From Pseudomonadota bacterium (GTDB taxonomy: Bacteria > Pseudomonadota > Alphaproteobacteria > Acetobacterales > Acetobacteraceae): 5,116 nt of DNA. Below are positions 1 to 4,825 of this stretch, in pieces. Within the stretch, counting starts at the first letter, position 1, and each line of letters opens with the position of its first letter. The DNA lies in NCBI GenBank assembly GCA_023424475.1, contig JAFADX010000347.1:1-5116 (forward strand), written 5' to 3'. Below the pieces are notes generated by a model. It was not told the DNA's origin and ran no database searches. It was given only the letters and a program-made list of their open reading frames with translations. A program made the position numbers and the translations under genes.

Positions 1-47
1 AAGGCGAACCCATCCTCGACCACGCCGCTTCCGCGCATCTGACCTGA
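1..47 (+). CDS. Possible C-terminal end of an unidentified upstream gene (partial)
   Basis: Reading from base 3, 14 codons run to a TGA at 45-47 and give GEPILDHAASAHLT. Eleven of these 14 codons end in G or C, which fits coding DNA in this genome. In many alphaproteobacteria the gene before hisF is hisA or hisH, but this tail does not resemble a HisA or HisH C-terminus that I recognise, so no identity is offered. A minus-strand reading starting from the ATG complementary to 36-38 is also open and GC3-rich, so even the strand is uncertain. Confidence 0.3.
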   Translation, partial: GEPILDHAASAHLT

Positions 48-146
48 CTTCCGGGTGGCAAGGCTTCGCTTGACCCCGGCGTCATTCGGCCTCAATCGCA
101 CTCGTTTCCAGTGCCGTGGGGCACACCGCGCCGAACTGCGCACAAC

Positions 147-154
147 AGGAAAGG
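147..154 (+). promoter_or_regulatory. Likely ribosome binding site of hisF
   Basis: The purine run AGGAAAGG lies 12 nt before the TTG at 167. This is slightly long for a Shine-Dalgarno spacing, but it is the only purine-rich stretch near that start. It supports TTG at 167 over the in-frame GTG at 116, which sits inside a small inverted repeat (GTGCC-GTGG-GGCAC, 111-124) and has no such site. Confidence 0.5.
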
Positions 155-166
155 TCATCCGGTCCC

Positions 167-943
167 TTGCTCGCCCTGCGTGTCATTCCCTGCCTGGACG
201 TGAAGGACGGCCGCGTCGTGAAGGGCGTGAACTTCGTCGAACTCCGTGACGCCGGGGATCCGGTGGAGCAGGCGCGCGCCTATGACGCCGAGGGCGCGGA
301 CGAGGTCACCTTCCTCGACATCACCGCCAGCCACGAGAACCGCGACACCATCCTCGACGTCGTCTCCCGCACCGCGGCCGAGGTCTTCATCCCGCTGACC
401 GTCGGCGGCGGCGTGCGCAGCGTCGAGGACGCGCGGCGCCTGCTGCTGGCCGGTGCGGACAAGGTCTCGATCAACTCCGCCGCGGTCGCCGACCCCGACC
501 TGGTGCGCCGCGCCGCCGAGGCCTTCGGCAGCCAGGCGATCGTCGTCGCCATCGACGCGCGCAGGAAGGAAACGGGCGAAGGCTGGGAGGTCTTCACCCA
601 TGGCGGCCGCCGCGGCACCGGCATCGACGCCGCCGAATGGGCGAAGCGCGTCGAGGCGCTGGGCGCGGGGGAGATCCTGCTCACCTCGATGGACCGCGAC
701 GGCACCAAGCAGGGCTTCGACCTGCCGCTGACGCGCGCGGTGCGCGCCGCGGTGCGGCTGCCCATCGTCGCTTCCGGCGGCGTCGGGGCGCCGGAGCATT
801 TCGTGGACGGGGCGAAGGCCGGCGCGACCGGCCTGCTCGCCGCCTCCGTCTTCCACTATGGGGAATTCCGCATCGCCGACGCCAAGGCCGCGCTCGCCGC
901 AGCCGGCCTTCCGGTGCGCCACGCCCCGCGGGCGCAGGGGTGA
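167..943 (+). CDS. hisF: Imidazole glycerol phosphate synthase cyclase subunit HisF
   Basis: HisF is the cyclase half of IGP synthase. It takes PRFAR plus ammonia delivered by the HisH glutaminase and makes imidazole-glycerol phosphate and AICAR in the cytoplasm, linking histidine and purine synthesis. The 258-residue product is a complete (beta/alpha)8 barrel. With the TTG start, the N-terminus reads MLALRVIPCLDVKDGRVVKG, the family's standard opening. The two catalytic aspartates then fall at residues 11 (PCLD) and 130 (VVAID), the same numbers as in the well-studied Thermotoga enzyme, which is strong support for this start. Phosphate-binding glycine motifs are present at LTVGGGVRS (78-85) and ASGGVG (202-207), and the DITASHE motif starts at 51. 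An in-frame GTG at 116 would add 17 residues unlike the family. hisE follows after only 5 nt, so the two are probably co-transcribed. No convincing promoter is visible in the 119-nt spacer upstream. Confidence 0.97.
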   Translation: MLALRVIPCLDVKDGRVVKGVNFVELRDAGDPVEQARAYDAEGADEVTFLDITASHENRDTILDVVSRTAAEVFIPLTVGGGVRSVEDARRLLLAGADKVSINSAAVADPDLVRRAAEAFGSQAIVVAIDARRKETGEGWEVFTHGGRRGTGIDAAEWAKRVEALGAGEILLTSMDRDGTKQGFDLPLTRAVRAAVRLPIVASGGVGAPEHFVDGAKAGATGLLAASVFHYGEFRIADAKAALAAAGLPVRHAPRAQG

Positions 944-948
944 ACGGG

Positions 949-1518
949 ATGGCCAAGGCGACGAAGAAGAAGGTCGAGAAGAAGGCCGCGCCGAAGAAGG
1001 CAGCAGTCAAGAAGACGACCGCCAGCAAGAAGAAGGCGACGCTTCCCGTCCCGGCCGTGGTCCGGAAGACCAAGGCGGCCGCCCGGGCGAAGCTGCCCAA
1101 GCCCGTGCGCAAGGCCGAAAGGCGCCTGCTCGCCCCGCTCGCCCCTGCGATCGAAGGCGCCGAGGCCGCGATCCTCGACCGCCTGTGGCAGGTGGTGGAG
1201 GAACGCCGGCAGTCCGGCGACACGCTGCACTCGCATTCCGCCCGGCTGATCGCCCGCGGCACCGCCAAGGTCGCCCAGAAGCTCGGCGAGGAAGCGGTCG
1301 AATGCGTCATCGAGGCGGCGACCGGCAACCGCCAGGCCACCGTGCTCGAGAGCGCGGACCTGCTCTACCACCTGGTCGTGGTCTGGGTGGATGCCGGCAT
1401 CGCGCCGCAGGAGGTCTGGGCCGAGCTCGCGCGGCGCCAGGGCATTTCCGGCATCGCCGAGAAGGCCGCCCGCCCGCAGGGCATCCTGCGCGCCGCCGGG
1501 ACCACCAAGCTGCCGTGA
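949..1518 (+). CDS. hisE: Phosphoribosyl-ATP pyrophosphatase HisE with a Lys/Ala-rich N-terminal tail
   Basis: HisE hydrolyses phosphoribosyl-ATP to phosphoribosyl-AMP and pyrophosphate, the second step of histidine synthesis. The catalytic domain covers about residues 73-175 of 189 and belongs to the all-alpha NTP-pyrophosphatase (MazG-like) fold. The metal-binding motifs are EEAVE at 114-118 and ESAD at 134-137. The usual HisE signature around GDTLHSHSARLIARGTAKVAQ is also clear. A normal HisE is about 105-110 residues. Here roughly 70 extra residues precede the domain, with 17 lysines in the first 51, mostly as KK or KKK blocks between Ala, Thr, Pro and Val, like histone H1 or AlgP tails. 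The tail seems truly translated: codons end almost always in G or C, lysines are all AAG, and the ATG has an AGGGG site 8 nt upstream overlapping the hisF stop. Internal GTG codons at 1057 and 1105 lack such a site. The role of the tail is unknown; nucleic-acid binding is only an inference. Confidence 0.95.
   Translation: MAKATKKKVEKKAAPKKAAVKKTTASKKKATLPVPAVVRKTKAAARAKLPKPVRKAERRLLAPLAPAIEGAEAAILDRLWQVVEERRQSGDTLHSHSARLIARGTAKVAQKLGEEAVECVIEAATGNRQATVLESADLLYHLVVVWVDAGIAPQEVWAELARRQGISGIAEKAARPQGILRAAGTTKLP
964..1035 (+). repeat. AAG-rich lysine-codon repeat inside hisE
   Basis: This stretch encodes residues 6-29 of HisE. It contains repeated AAGAAG and AAGAAGAAG runs separated by short Ala/Pro/Thr/Val codons, giving 12 AAG lysine codons out of 24. 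The degenerate repetition suggests the tail grew by slippage or unequal duplication of lysine codons. Because the unit is a multiple of three, changes in copy number would keep the reading frame. Confidence 0.6.
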
Positions 1519-2021
1519 CCGCCGCCCTGCGCGATGCCCGCGCGGAGGATGCCCCGGCCATCGACGCCCTGCTGCGCACGGCCTTCGGCGGCGATGCCGA
1601 GGCGATGCTGGTCGCCGCCCTGCGCCGGGATGGCGACGTCATCGCAGAGCTGGTGGCGGAACGGAATGGCGCCGTCATCGGCCATGTCCTGTTCACCGGG
1701 GCGCCCGTCGGCGGGGCGCGGGCGGTCTGCCTGGCGCCGCTCGCTGTCGCCGGACCCGACCGGCGCCGGGGAACCGGCGCCGCCCTGGTGCGGGAGGGCC
1801 TCGCCCGCTGCGCCGAGGCCGGCGCCGCGGCCGCGCATGTGCTGGGCGACCCGGCCTATTATGCGCGCTTCGGCTTCCGCCGGGCCCGGGGCATCACCGG
1901 CGCGCCCTGGTGCGACGACCCGGCCTTCCAGGTCCTCCCGCTTGTCGGGGACCGCCCGCTTCCGAAGGGCGCGGTGCGCTACGCACGCGCCTTCGCGGCC
2001 TTCGGCGCCGGCCAGGACTGA
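1515..2021 (+). CDS. GNAT family N-acetyltransferase, YhbS-like
   Basis: The 168-residue product is a single GNAT domain, predicted to move an acetyl group from acetyl-CoA to an amine on an unknown substrate. The acetyl-CoA pyrophosphate-binding loop (motif A) is RRRGTG at 83-88, after the strand CLAPLAVAG (72-80). GDPAYYARFGF at 111-121 is the hallmark of the YhbS-like group (COG3153), and AAFGG-type wording near residues 23-26 is also usual there. The GTG start overlaps the hisE TGA by four bases (GTGA), which implies translational coupling, and no separate Shine-Dalgarno site is evident. The first residues MTAALRDARAEDAPAID match the normal beginning of the domain, so the start is well placed. 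The location suggests co-expression with histidine genes, but no histidine-pathway step needs an acetyltransferase of this type, so a direct role is not implied. Confidence 0.88.
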   Translation: MTAALRDARAEDAPAIDALLRTAFGGDAEAMLVAALRRDGDVIAELVAERNGAVIGHVLFTGAPVGGARAVCLAPLAVAGPDRRRGTGAALVREGLARCAEAGAAAAHVLGDPAYYARFGFRRARGITGAPWCDDPAFQVLPLVGDRPLPKGAVRYARAFAAFGAGQD

Positions 2022-2023
2022 TC

Positions 2024-2040
2024 GCGATCGGCGGGATCGC
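2024..2040. repeat. Small inverted repeat after the GNAT gene
   Basis: GCGATC (2024-2029) and GATCGC (2035-2040) form a perfect 6-bp stem with a 5-base loop, starting 3 nt after the acetyltransferase stop. No T-run follows, so it is not a classic intrinsic terminator. It could weakly slow transcription or stabilise the 3' end before the 102-nt gap to the HIT gene. A 6-bp stem may occur by chance in DNA this GC-rich. Confidence 0.3.
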
Positions 2041-2110
2041 CCGAGCCGCCCGCGGAATCACCATGGCCTTGCGCCCCGTCCGCCGTCGGCGAGGATGCGG
2101 ATCCGACCGC

Positions 2111-2118
2111 GAAGGAGA
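2111..2118 (+). promoter_or_regulatory. Ribosome binding site of the HIT gene
   Basis: GAAGGAGA contains the full GGAG core and ends 5 nt before the ATG at 2124. It is the strongest Shine-Dalgarno match in the window. It fixes the start of the HIT protein and suggests independent, efficient initiation rather than coupling to the acetyltransferase gene. Confidence 0.75.
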
Positions 2119-2123
2119 CCGCC

Positions 2124-2510
2124 ATGCCCGTGTCCGGCCTGCCCCCCTATGACGACGCCAACATCTTCGCCCGCATCCTGCGCGGCGAGATCCCGGCGAA
2201 GAAGGTCCACGAGGACGACCACGCCCTCGCCTTCCACGACATCAATCCGCTCGCGCCGATCCATGTCCTGGTCATCCCGAAGGGCCGCTACGTCTCGGTC
2301 GCCGACTTCGCCAGCCAGGCGAGCCCCGAGGAGATCGCGGGCTTCTGGCGGGCGGTGGCGAAGGTCGCGAAGGACCTCGGGCTCGAGGCGCCGGGCTACC
2401 GCGTGCTGATGAACATGGGCGCGCATGGGGGGCAGGAGGTGCCGCACTACCATGTGCACCTGTTCGGCGGCCGGCCGCTCGGGCGGATGGTGGCGCGCGC
2501 GGCGGAATGA
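2124..2510 (+). CDS. hinT: HIT family purine nucleoside phosphoramidase, HinT-like
   Basis: This 128-residue protein is a complete histidine-triad domain of the HINT branch. Such proteins are small cytoplasmic homodimers that hydrolyse AMP-lysine and other adenosine phosphoramidates and acyl-adenylates; the physiological substrate is poorly defined. The N-terminal segment from IFARILRGEIPAKKVHEDD (14-32) through LAFHDINPLAPIHVLVIPKG (35-54) follows the HINT consensus closely. The triad HYHVHLF spans 108-114, and by analogy with human HINT1 the nucleophile is the middle histidine, His110. The GQ before the triad (103-104) is kept, while the next residue is Glu105 where human HINT1 has Ser107. 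Length is normal. A HIT gene close to hisE is a familiar arrangement in alphaproteobacteria as far as I recall. A perfect 17-bp hairpin begins 2 nt after the stop. Confidence 0.93.
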   Translation: MPVSGLPPYDDANIFARILRGEIPAKKVHEDDHALAFHDINPLAPIHVLVIPKGRYVSVADFASQASPEEIAGFWRAVAKVAKDLGLEAPGYRVLMNMGAHGGQEVPHYHVHLFGGRPLGRMVARAAE

Positions 2511-2511
2511 C

Positions 2512-2548
2512 GGGGGCACCGGAGGGGCAAGGCCCCTCCGGTGCCCCC
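2512..2548. repeat. Stem-loop 1 of the intergenic palindrome cluster, 17-bp perfect stem
   Basis: The arms 2512-2528 and 2532-2548 are perfectly complementary over 17 bp around a 3-base loop (AAG). The inner 8 bp of the stem, GGAGGGGC/GCCCCTCC, are identical to stem-loop 3. It begins 2 nt after the HIT stop and should form a very stable RNA hairpin on either strand. No T-run follows on either strand, so it would act as a Rho-assisted or hairpin-only terminator or a 3'-end stabiliser rather than a classic intrinsic terminator. Confidence 0.85.
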
Positions 2549-2550
2549 CA

Positions 2551-2572
2551 CCAAAGGCCGAAGGGCCTTTGG
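2551..2572. repeat. Stem-loop 2 of the intergenic palindrome cluster, 9-bp stem
   Basis: CCAAAGGCC (2551-2559) and GGCCTTTGG (2564-2572) form a perfect 9-bp stem with a GAAG tetraloop. It starts 2 nt after stem-loop 1. Its sequence is unrelated to stem-loops 1 and 3. From memory, similar CCAAAGG/CCTTTGG palindromes recur between genes in Roseomonas-like genomes; this was not checked. Confidence 0.8.
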
Positions 2573-2599
2573 AAACCGATGCCGGGGAGCCGCATGGCC

Positions 2600-2620
2600 T
2601 GGAGGGGCGGAGCCCCTCCA
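2600..2620. repeat. Stem-loop 3 of the intergenic palindrome cluster, 9-bp stem
   Basis: TGGAGGGGC (2600-2608) and GCCCCTCCA (2612-2620) pair perfectly around a GGA loop. The 8-base arms GGAGGGGC/GCCCCTCC are the same as the inner stem of stem-loop 1, while the 3-base loops differ (AAG against GGA). This points to two copies of one repeat unit rather than independent terminators. It lies 20 nt past the hslU stop on the minus strand and may end that transcript. Confidence 0.8.
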
Positions 2621-2647
2621 ACGGCCTTCAGAGACGGCCTTCAGAGA
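2621..2647. repeat. 13-bp perfect tandem duplication across the hslU stop codon
   Basis: ACGGCCTTCAGAG occurs at 2621-2633 and again, directly adjacent, at 2634-2646; the period continues one more base. The second copy contains the hslU stop (complement of TCA at 2641-2643) and part of the final leucine codon. The first copy is a non-coding duplicate beyond the stop. The HslU C-terminus is not altered. Confidence 0.9.
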
Positions 2648-3966
2648 ATGAACCGCGACAGGTCCGCGCTGCCCGCCAGCGGCGCGACGCGGCCGTTCAC
2701 CATCTCGACGTCAACCTTCACCGTCTCTCCGCCACGGTCGGAGGCGGTGAAGGAGATCTCCTCGAGCAGCCGTTCGAGCACCGTCGCGAGGCGGCGGGCG
2801 CCGATGTTCTCGACCGTCGCGTTGATCTCCGCGGCAAGGTCGGCGAGCGCGTCCACCGCCTCGGGCGTGAAGTCGAGCGTGACGCCCTCGGTGCCGAGCA
2901 GCGAGGTGTACTGCTTCAGCAGGGAATGCTCGGGTTCGGTCAGGATGCGGCGGAAGTCGTCGCGCGTCAGCGCCGAGAGCTCCACCCGGATCGGCAGGCG
3001 GCCCTGCAGTTCCGGCAGCAGGTCGGAGGGCTTCGCCAGGTGGAAGGCGCCCGAGGCGATGAAGAGGATGTGGTCCGTCTTCACCGGGCCATGCTTCGTC
3101 GTGACGGTGGTGCCCTCGATCAGCGGCAGCAGGTCGCGCTGCACGCCCTCGCGGGAGACGTCGCCGCCGCGGAAGCCGCCCTCGCCCGTGCGCGCGCAGA
3201 CCTTGTCGATCTCGTCCACGAAGACGATGCCGTTGGCTTCCGCGTTGGCCACCGCGTCGCGCACCAGCGCGTCCTGGTCGAGGAGCTTGTCGGCTTCCTC
3301 CTTCGTGAGCGCGATGCGGGCCTCGGCGACCGACATCTTCCGCGGCTTCTGGCGGCCGCCGAACATCTTGCCGAGCATCTCCTGCATGTTCTGCATCTGC
3401 AGGCCCTGGTTGCCGGGCAGGTCGATCATGCCGATCGGCATGCCGCCGCCCGCATCGGTGACCTGGACCTCGACCTCCCGGTCCTCGATCTGGCCCTCGC
3501 GCAGCATGCGGCGGAACTTCATCCTGGTTTCGCCGGAGGCACCCTCGCCCACCAGCGCGGTCAGCAGGCGTTCCTCGGCGGCGAGCTCGGCCTTGGCCTG
3601 CACGCCGCGGCGGGCCTGCTCGCGGCCCATGGTGATGGCGGATTCGACCAGGTCGCGGACGATGGATTCCACGTCGCGGCCGACATAGCCGACCTCGGTG
3701 AACTTGGTCGCCTCCACCTTGAGGAAGGGGGCGTTGGCGAGCTTGGCCAAGCGACGGGCGATCTCGGTCTTGCCGACGCCGGTGGGGCCGATCATCAGGA
3801 TGTTCTTCGGCACCACCTCCTCGCGCAGGCCCTCGGGCAACTGCTGGCGGCGCCAGCGGTTGCGCAGCGCGATGGCGACGGCGCGCTTGGCGTCCTGCTG
3901 GCCGACGATGTGGCGGTCGAGCTCGGAGACGATCTCGCGGGGGGAGAGGTTGATGGACTCGGACAT
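2641..3966 (-). CDS. hslU: ATP-dependent protease ATPase subunit HslU (ClpY)
   Basis: HslU is the hexameric AAA+ unfoldase that recognises, unfolds and feeds substrates into the HslV peptidase chamber; together they form the cytoplasmic heat-shock protease HslUV. The 441-residue product is full length. It carries the SPREIVSELDRHIVGQ N-terminus, Walker A GPTGVGKT (60-67), the pore loop GYVG (93-96), an intermediate (I) domain at about 110-240, Walker B IVFVDEID (247-254), the arginine finger in GRLPIR (Arg323) and sensor 2 in NIGARR (Arg391). It ends in DLSRFIL, the conserved tail that inserts into HslV to activate it. The ATG at 3966 is chosen because MSES followed by INLSPREIV matches the family and a GAGGG site lies 8 nt upstream. 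An in-frame ATG at 3999 would add 11 arginine-rich residues and sits in a hairpin loop. It lies downstream of hslV with a 177-nt gap and converges on the HIT gene. Confidence 0.98.
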   Translation of the reverse strand: MSESINLSPREIVSELDRHIVGQQDAKRAVAIALRNRWRRQQLPEGLREEVVPKNILMIGPTGVGKTEIARRLAKLANAPFLKVEATKFTEVGYVGRDVESIVRDLVESAITMGREQARRGVQAKAELAAEERLLTALVGEGASGETRMKFRRMLREGQIEDREVEVQVTDAGGGMPIGMIDLPGNQGLQMQNMQEMLGKMFGGRQKPRKMSVAEARIALTKEEADKLLDQDALVRDAVANAEANGIVFVDEIDKVCARTGEGGFRGGDVSREGVQRDLLPLIEGTTVTTKHGPVKTDHILFIASGAFHLAKPSDLLPELQGRLPIRVELSALTRDDFRRILTEPEHSLLKQYTSLLGTEGVTLDFTPEAVDALADLAAEINATVENIGARRLATVLERLLEEISFTASDRGGETVKVDVEMVNGRVAPLAGSADLSRFIL

Positions 3967-3974
3967 GTGTTTAG

Positions 3975-3979
3975 CCCTC
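3975..3979 (-). promoter_or_regulatory. Ribosome binding site of hslU
   Basis: On the minus strand GAGGG is followed after 8 nt by the ATG at 3966. This favours that start over the in-frame ATG at 3999, although a purine-rich AAGGCAAGG stretch upstream of 3999 means the longer start cannot be fully excluded. Confidence 0.6.
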
Positions 3980-3990
3980 AGACGGCGGGC

Positions 3991-4008
3991 GGCCCGCATC
4001 CGCGGGCC
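3991..4008. repeat. Hairpin in the hslU leader, 7-bp stem
   Basis: GGCCCGC (3991-3997) and GCGGGCC (4002-4008) pair perfectly around a 4-base loop. In the hslV-hslU transcript it lies about 25 nt before the hslU start and just upstream of its ribosome binding site. The alternative upstream ATG (complement of 3997-3999) falls at the loop edge. It could affect hslU translation or mRNA processing; no T-run follows on the minus strand, so it is not an obvious terminator. Confidence 0.55.
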
Positions 4009-4078
4009 TTGCCTTCGCGCCGTGTGCGGGCGCGCCGTGGATGACAGTTGGGTGGGGCGCGGTCGCGCTGCGCGCTCC

Positions 4079-4102
4079 CGGCTCGCGGCCTGCCGCGAGC
4101 CG
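4079..4102. repeat. Hairpin in the hslV-hslU spacer, 10-bp stem
   Basis: CGGCTCGCGG (4079-4088) and CCGCGAGCCG (4093-4102) form a perfect 10-bp, very GC-rich stem with a CCTG loop. It lies 41 nt downstream of the hslV stop. It could be a partial terminator or an RNA-stability element that sets the ratio of hslV to hslU message. No T-run follows on either strand. The rest of the 177-nt spacer (3967-4143) shows no convincing gene. Confidence 0.65.
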
Positions 4103-4143
4103 CGGGGTGGCGGCAGGCTGGGCGCGGTTCTGCGGGCTGGGCC

Positions 4144-4710
4144 TCACGCCTGCGATTCCAGGCTTTCGAGCACGACGTTGCCGTTGGTGTAGACGCAGAT
4201 GTCGCCGGCGATCTTCATCGCGCGGCGGCAGACTTCCTCGGCGTCGATGCCCTCGATGGGCATCAGCGCGCGGGCGGCCGAGAGCGCGTAGTTGCCGCCA
4301 GAGCCGATGCCGATGATGCCGTCTTCCGGTTCGAGCACGTCGCCCTGGCCGGTGACGAGCAGGCTGCGGCGGGGGTCGGCGACCGCGAGCAGGGCTTCCA
4401 GGCGGCGCAGGTAGCGATCGGTCCGCCAGTCCTTGGCGAGGTCGACGCAGGCGCGTTCGAGCTGGTCGGGGAAGCGTTCCAGCTTCGCCTCCAGCCGCTC
4501 GAGCAGCGTGAAGGCGTCGGCGGTGGCGCCGGCGAAGCCGGCGAGCACCTTGCCGCCGGCGATGCGGCGGACCTTGCGGGCATTGCCCTTCACCACCGTC
4601 TGGCCGAGCGAGACCTGGCCGTCGCCCGCCATGGCGACGCGCCCGCCCTTGCGCACGCAGAGGATGGTGGTGCCGTGCCACCCGAGGGGATCATGCTGTG
4701 GGGAATTCAT
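4144..4710 (-). CDS. hslV: ATP-dependent protease peptidase subunit HslV (ClpQ)
   Basis: HslV is the proteasome-like threonine peptidase that forms a double hexameric ring and degrades proteins unfolded by HslU. The 188-residue product has a 13-residue propeptide ending in HG, so the mature enzyme would begin at Thr14 (TTILCVR). Counting from Thr14, Asp30 is mature Asp17, Lys46 is mature Lys33 and Ser137 in GIGSGG is mature Ser124; these are the expected active-site and supporting residues, so the enzyme looks active. E. coli HslV removes only Met, whereas propeptides of about this length are usual in alphaproteobacteria as I recall. The ATG at 4710 is the only good in-frame start ahead of the propeptide, but no clear Shine-Dalgarno site precedes it. 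hslV is the first gene of the hslVU unit and is divergent from a membrane-protein gene at 4826. A candidate heat-shock promoter lies immediately upstream. Confidence 0.98.
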   Translation of the reverse strand: MNSPQHDPLGWHGTTILCVRKGGRVAMAGDGQVSLGQTVVKGNARKVRRIAGGKVLAGFAGATADAFTLLERLEAKLERFPDQLERACVDLAKDWRTDRYLRRLEALLAVADPRRSLLVTGQGDVLEPEDGIIGIGSGGNYALSAARALMPIEGIDAEEVCRRAMKIAGDICVYTNGNVVLESLESQA

Positions 4711-4720
4711 GGTGCCGCGA

Positions 4721-4749
4721 ATGTGGGCGCCCGGCGGCGGCGACTCAAC
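4721..4749 (-). promoter_or_regulatory. Candidate heat-shock (sigma-32/RpoH-like) promoter of hslVU
   Basis: On the minus strand GTTGAGT (4749-4743) resembles the -35 element CTTGAAA in its TTGA core. After 14 nt, GCCCACAT (4728-4721) resembles the -10 element CCCCATNT at five of seven informative positions. The spacing is within the RpoH range, and hslVU is a classic RpoH target. Transcription would begin near 4714, leaving a 5' leader of only about four bases, which would fit the missing Shine-Dalgarno site. The match is imperfect and the DNA GC-rich, so this is a candidate only. Confidence 0.35.
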
Positions 4750-4756
4750 GGGGGGC

Positions 4757-4766
4757 GGGTTTACCC
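4757..4766. promoter_or_regulatory. Operator-like palindrome between divergent genes
   Basis: GGGTTTACCC reads as GGGT-TT-ACCC, a 4+4 inverted repeat flanked by G- and C-runs. It lies in the 115-nt spacer (4711-4825) between hslV and the divergent membrane-protein gene, just upstream of the candidate hslV -35 element. It could be a regulator site, but it is short and may be chance. Nothing else is recognisable in the spacer apart from the candidate hslV promoter. Confidence 0.2.
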
Positions 4767-4825
4767 CCTGTTAGGGCAGGGCATGGCCGAATGGCCGGCC
4801 CTTCGTCCGCGCCGGGATCGCCGCC

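Noticed and set aside
70..98. Possible sigma-70-type promoter for hisF starting at TTGACC
   Set aside because: TTGACC is a fair -35 element, but no acceptable -10 element lies 16-18 nt downstream; CAATCG and its neighbours match the consensus poorly.
111..124. Inverted repeat GTGCC-GTGG-GGCAC before hisF as an operator or terminator
   Set aside because: The stem is only 5 bp with no T-run or conserved context, and such repeats arise easily by chance in this composition.
155..922. Long open frame on the minus strand opposite hisF
   Set aside because: It mirrors the GC-rich codons of hisF, its product is low-complexity and rich in Ala, Gly, Arg and Asp, and it resembles no family. The plus strand encodes an unmistakable HisF.
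2063..2152. Possible 29-residue arginine-rich peptide starting in the gap before the HIT gene
   Set aside because: It has no clear ribosome site and overlaps the HIT start out of frame, and its composition is that of an out-of-frame shadow in GC-rich DNA.
2512..2647. CRISPR array or insertion-sequence ends in the repeat-rich spacer
   Set aside because: There are no regularly spaced direct repeats with unique spacers, no transposase, and no terminal inverted repeats around a gene; the repeats are adjacent hairpins and one tandem duplication.
3966..3999. Upstream in-frame ATG at 3999 as the hslU start
   Set aside because: It would add 11 residues (MRAARRLRAKH) not typical of HslU and lies at a hairpin loop; the ATG at 3966 has a properly spaced GAGGG and gives the family N-terminus.
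2425..4044. 539-codon open frame on the plus strand across the HIT end and hslU
   Set aside because: It is the complement of hslU and of the palindromic spacer. The product is repetitive (HLAEHLLHVLHLQ-like), while the opposite strand encodes an intact HslU with all motifs.
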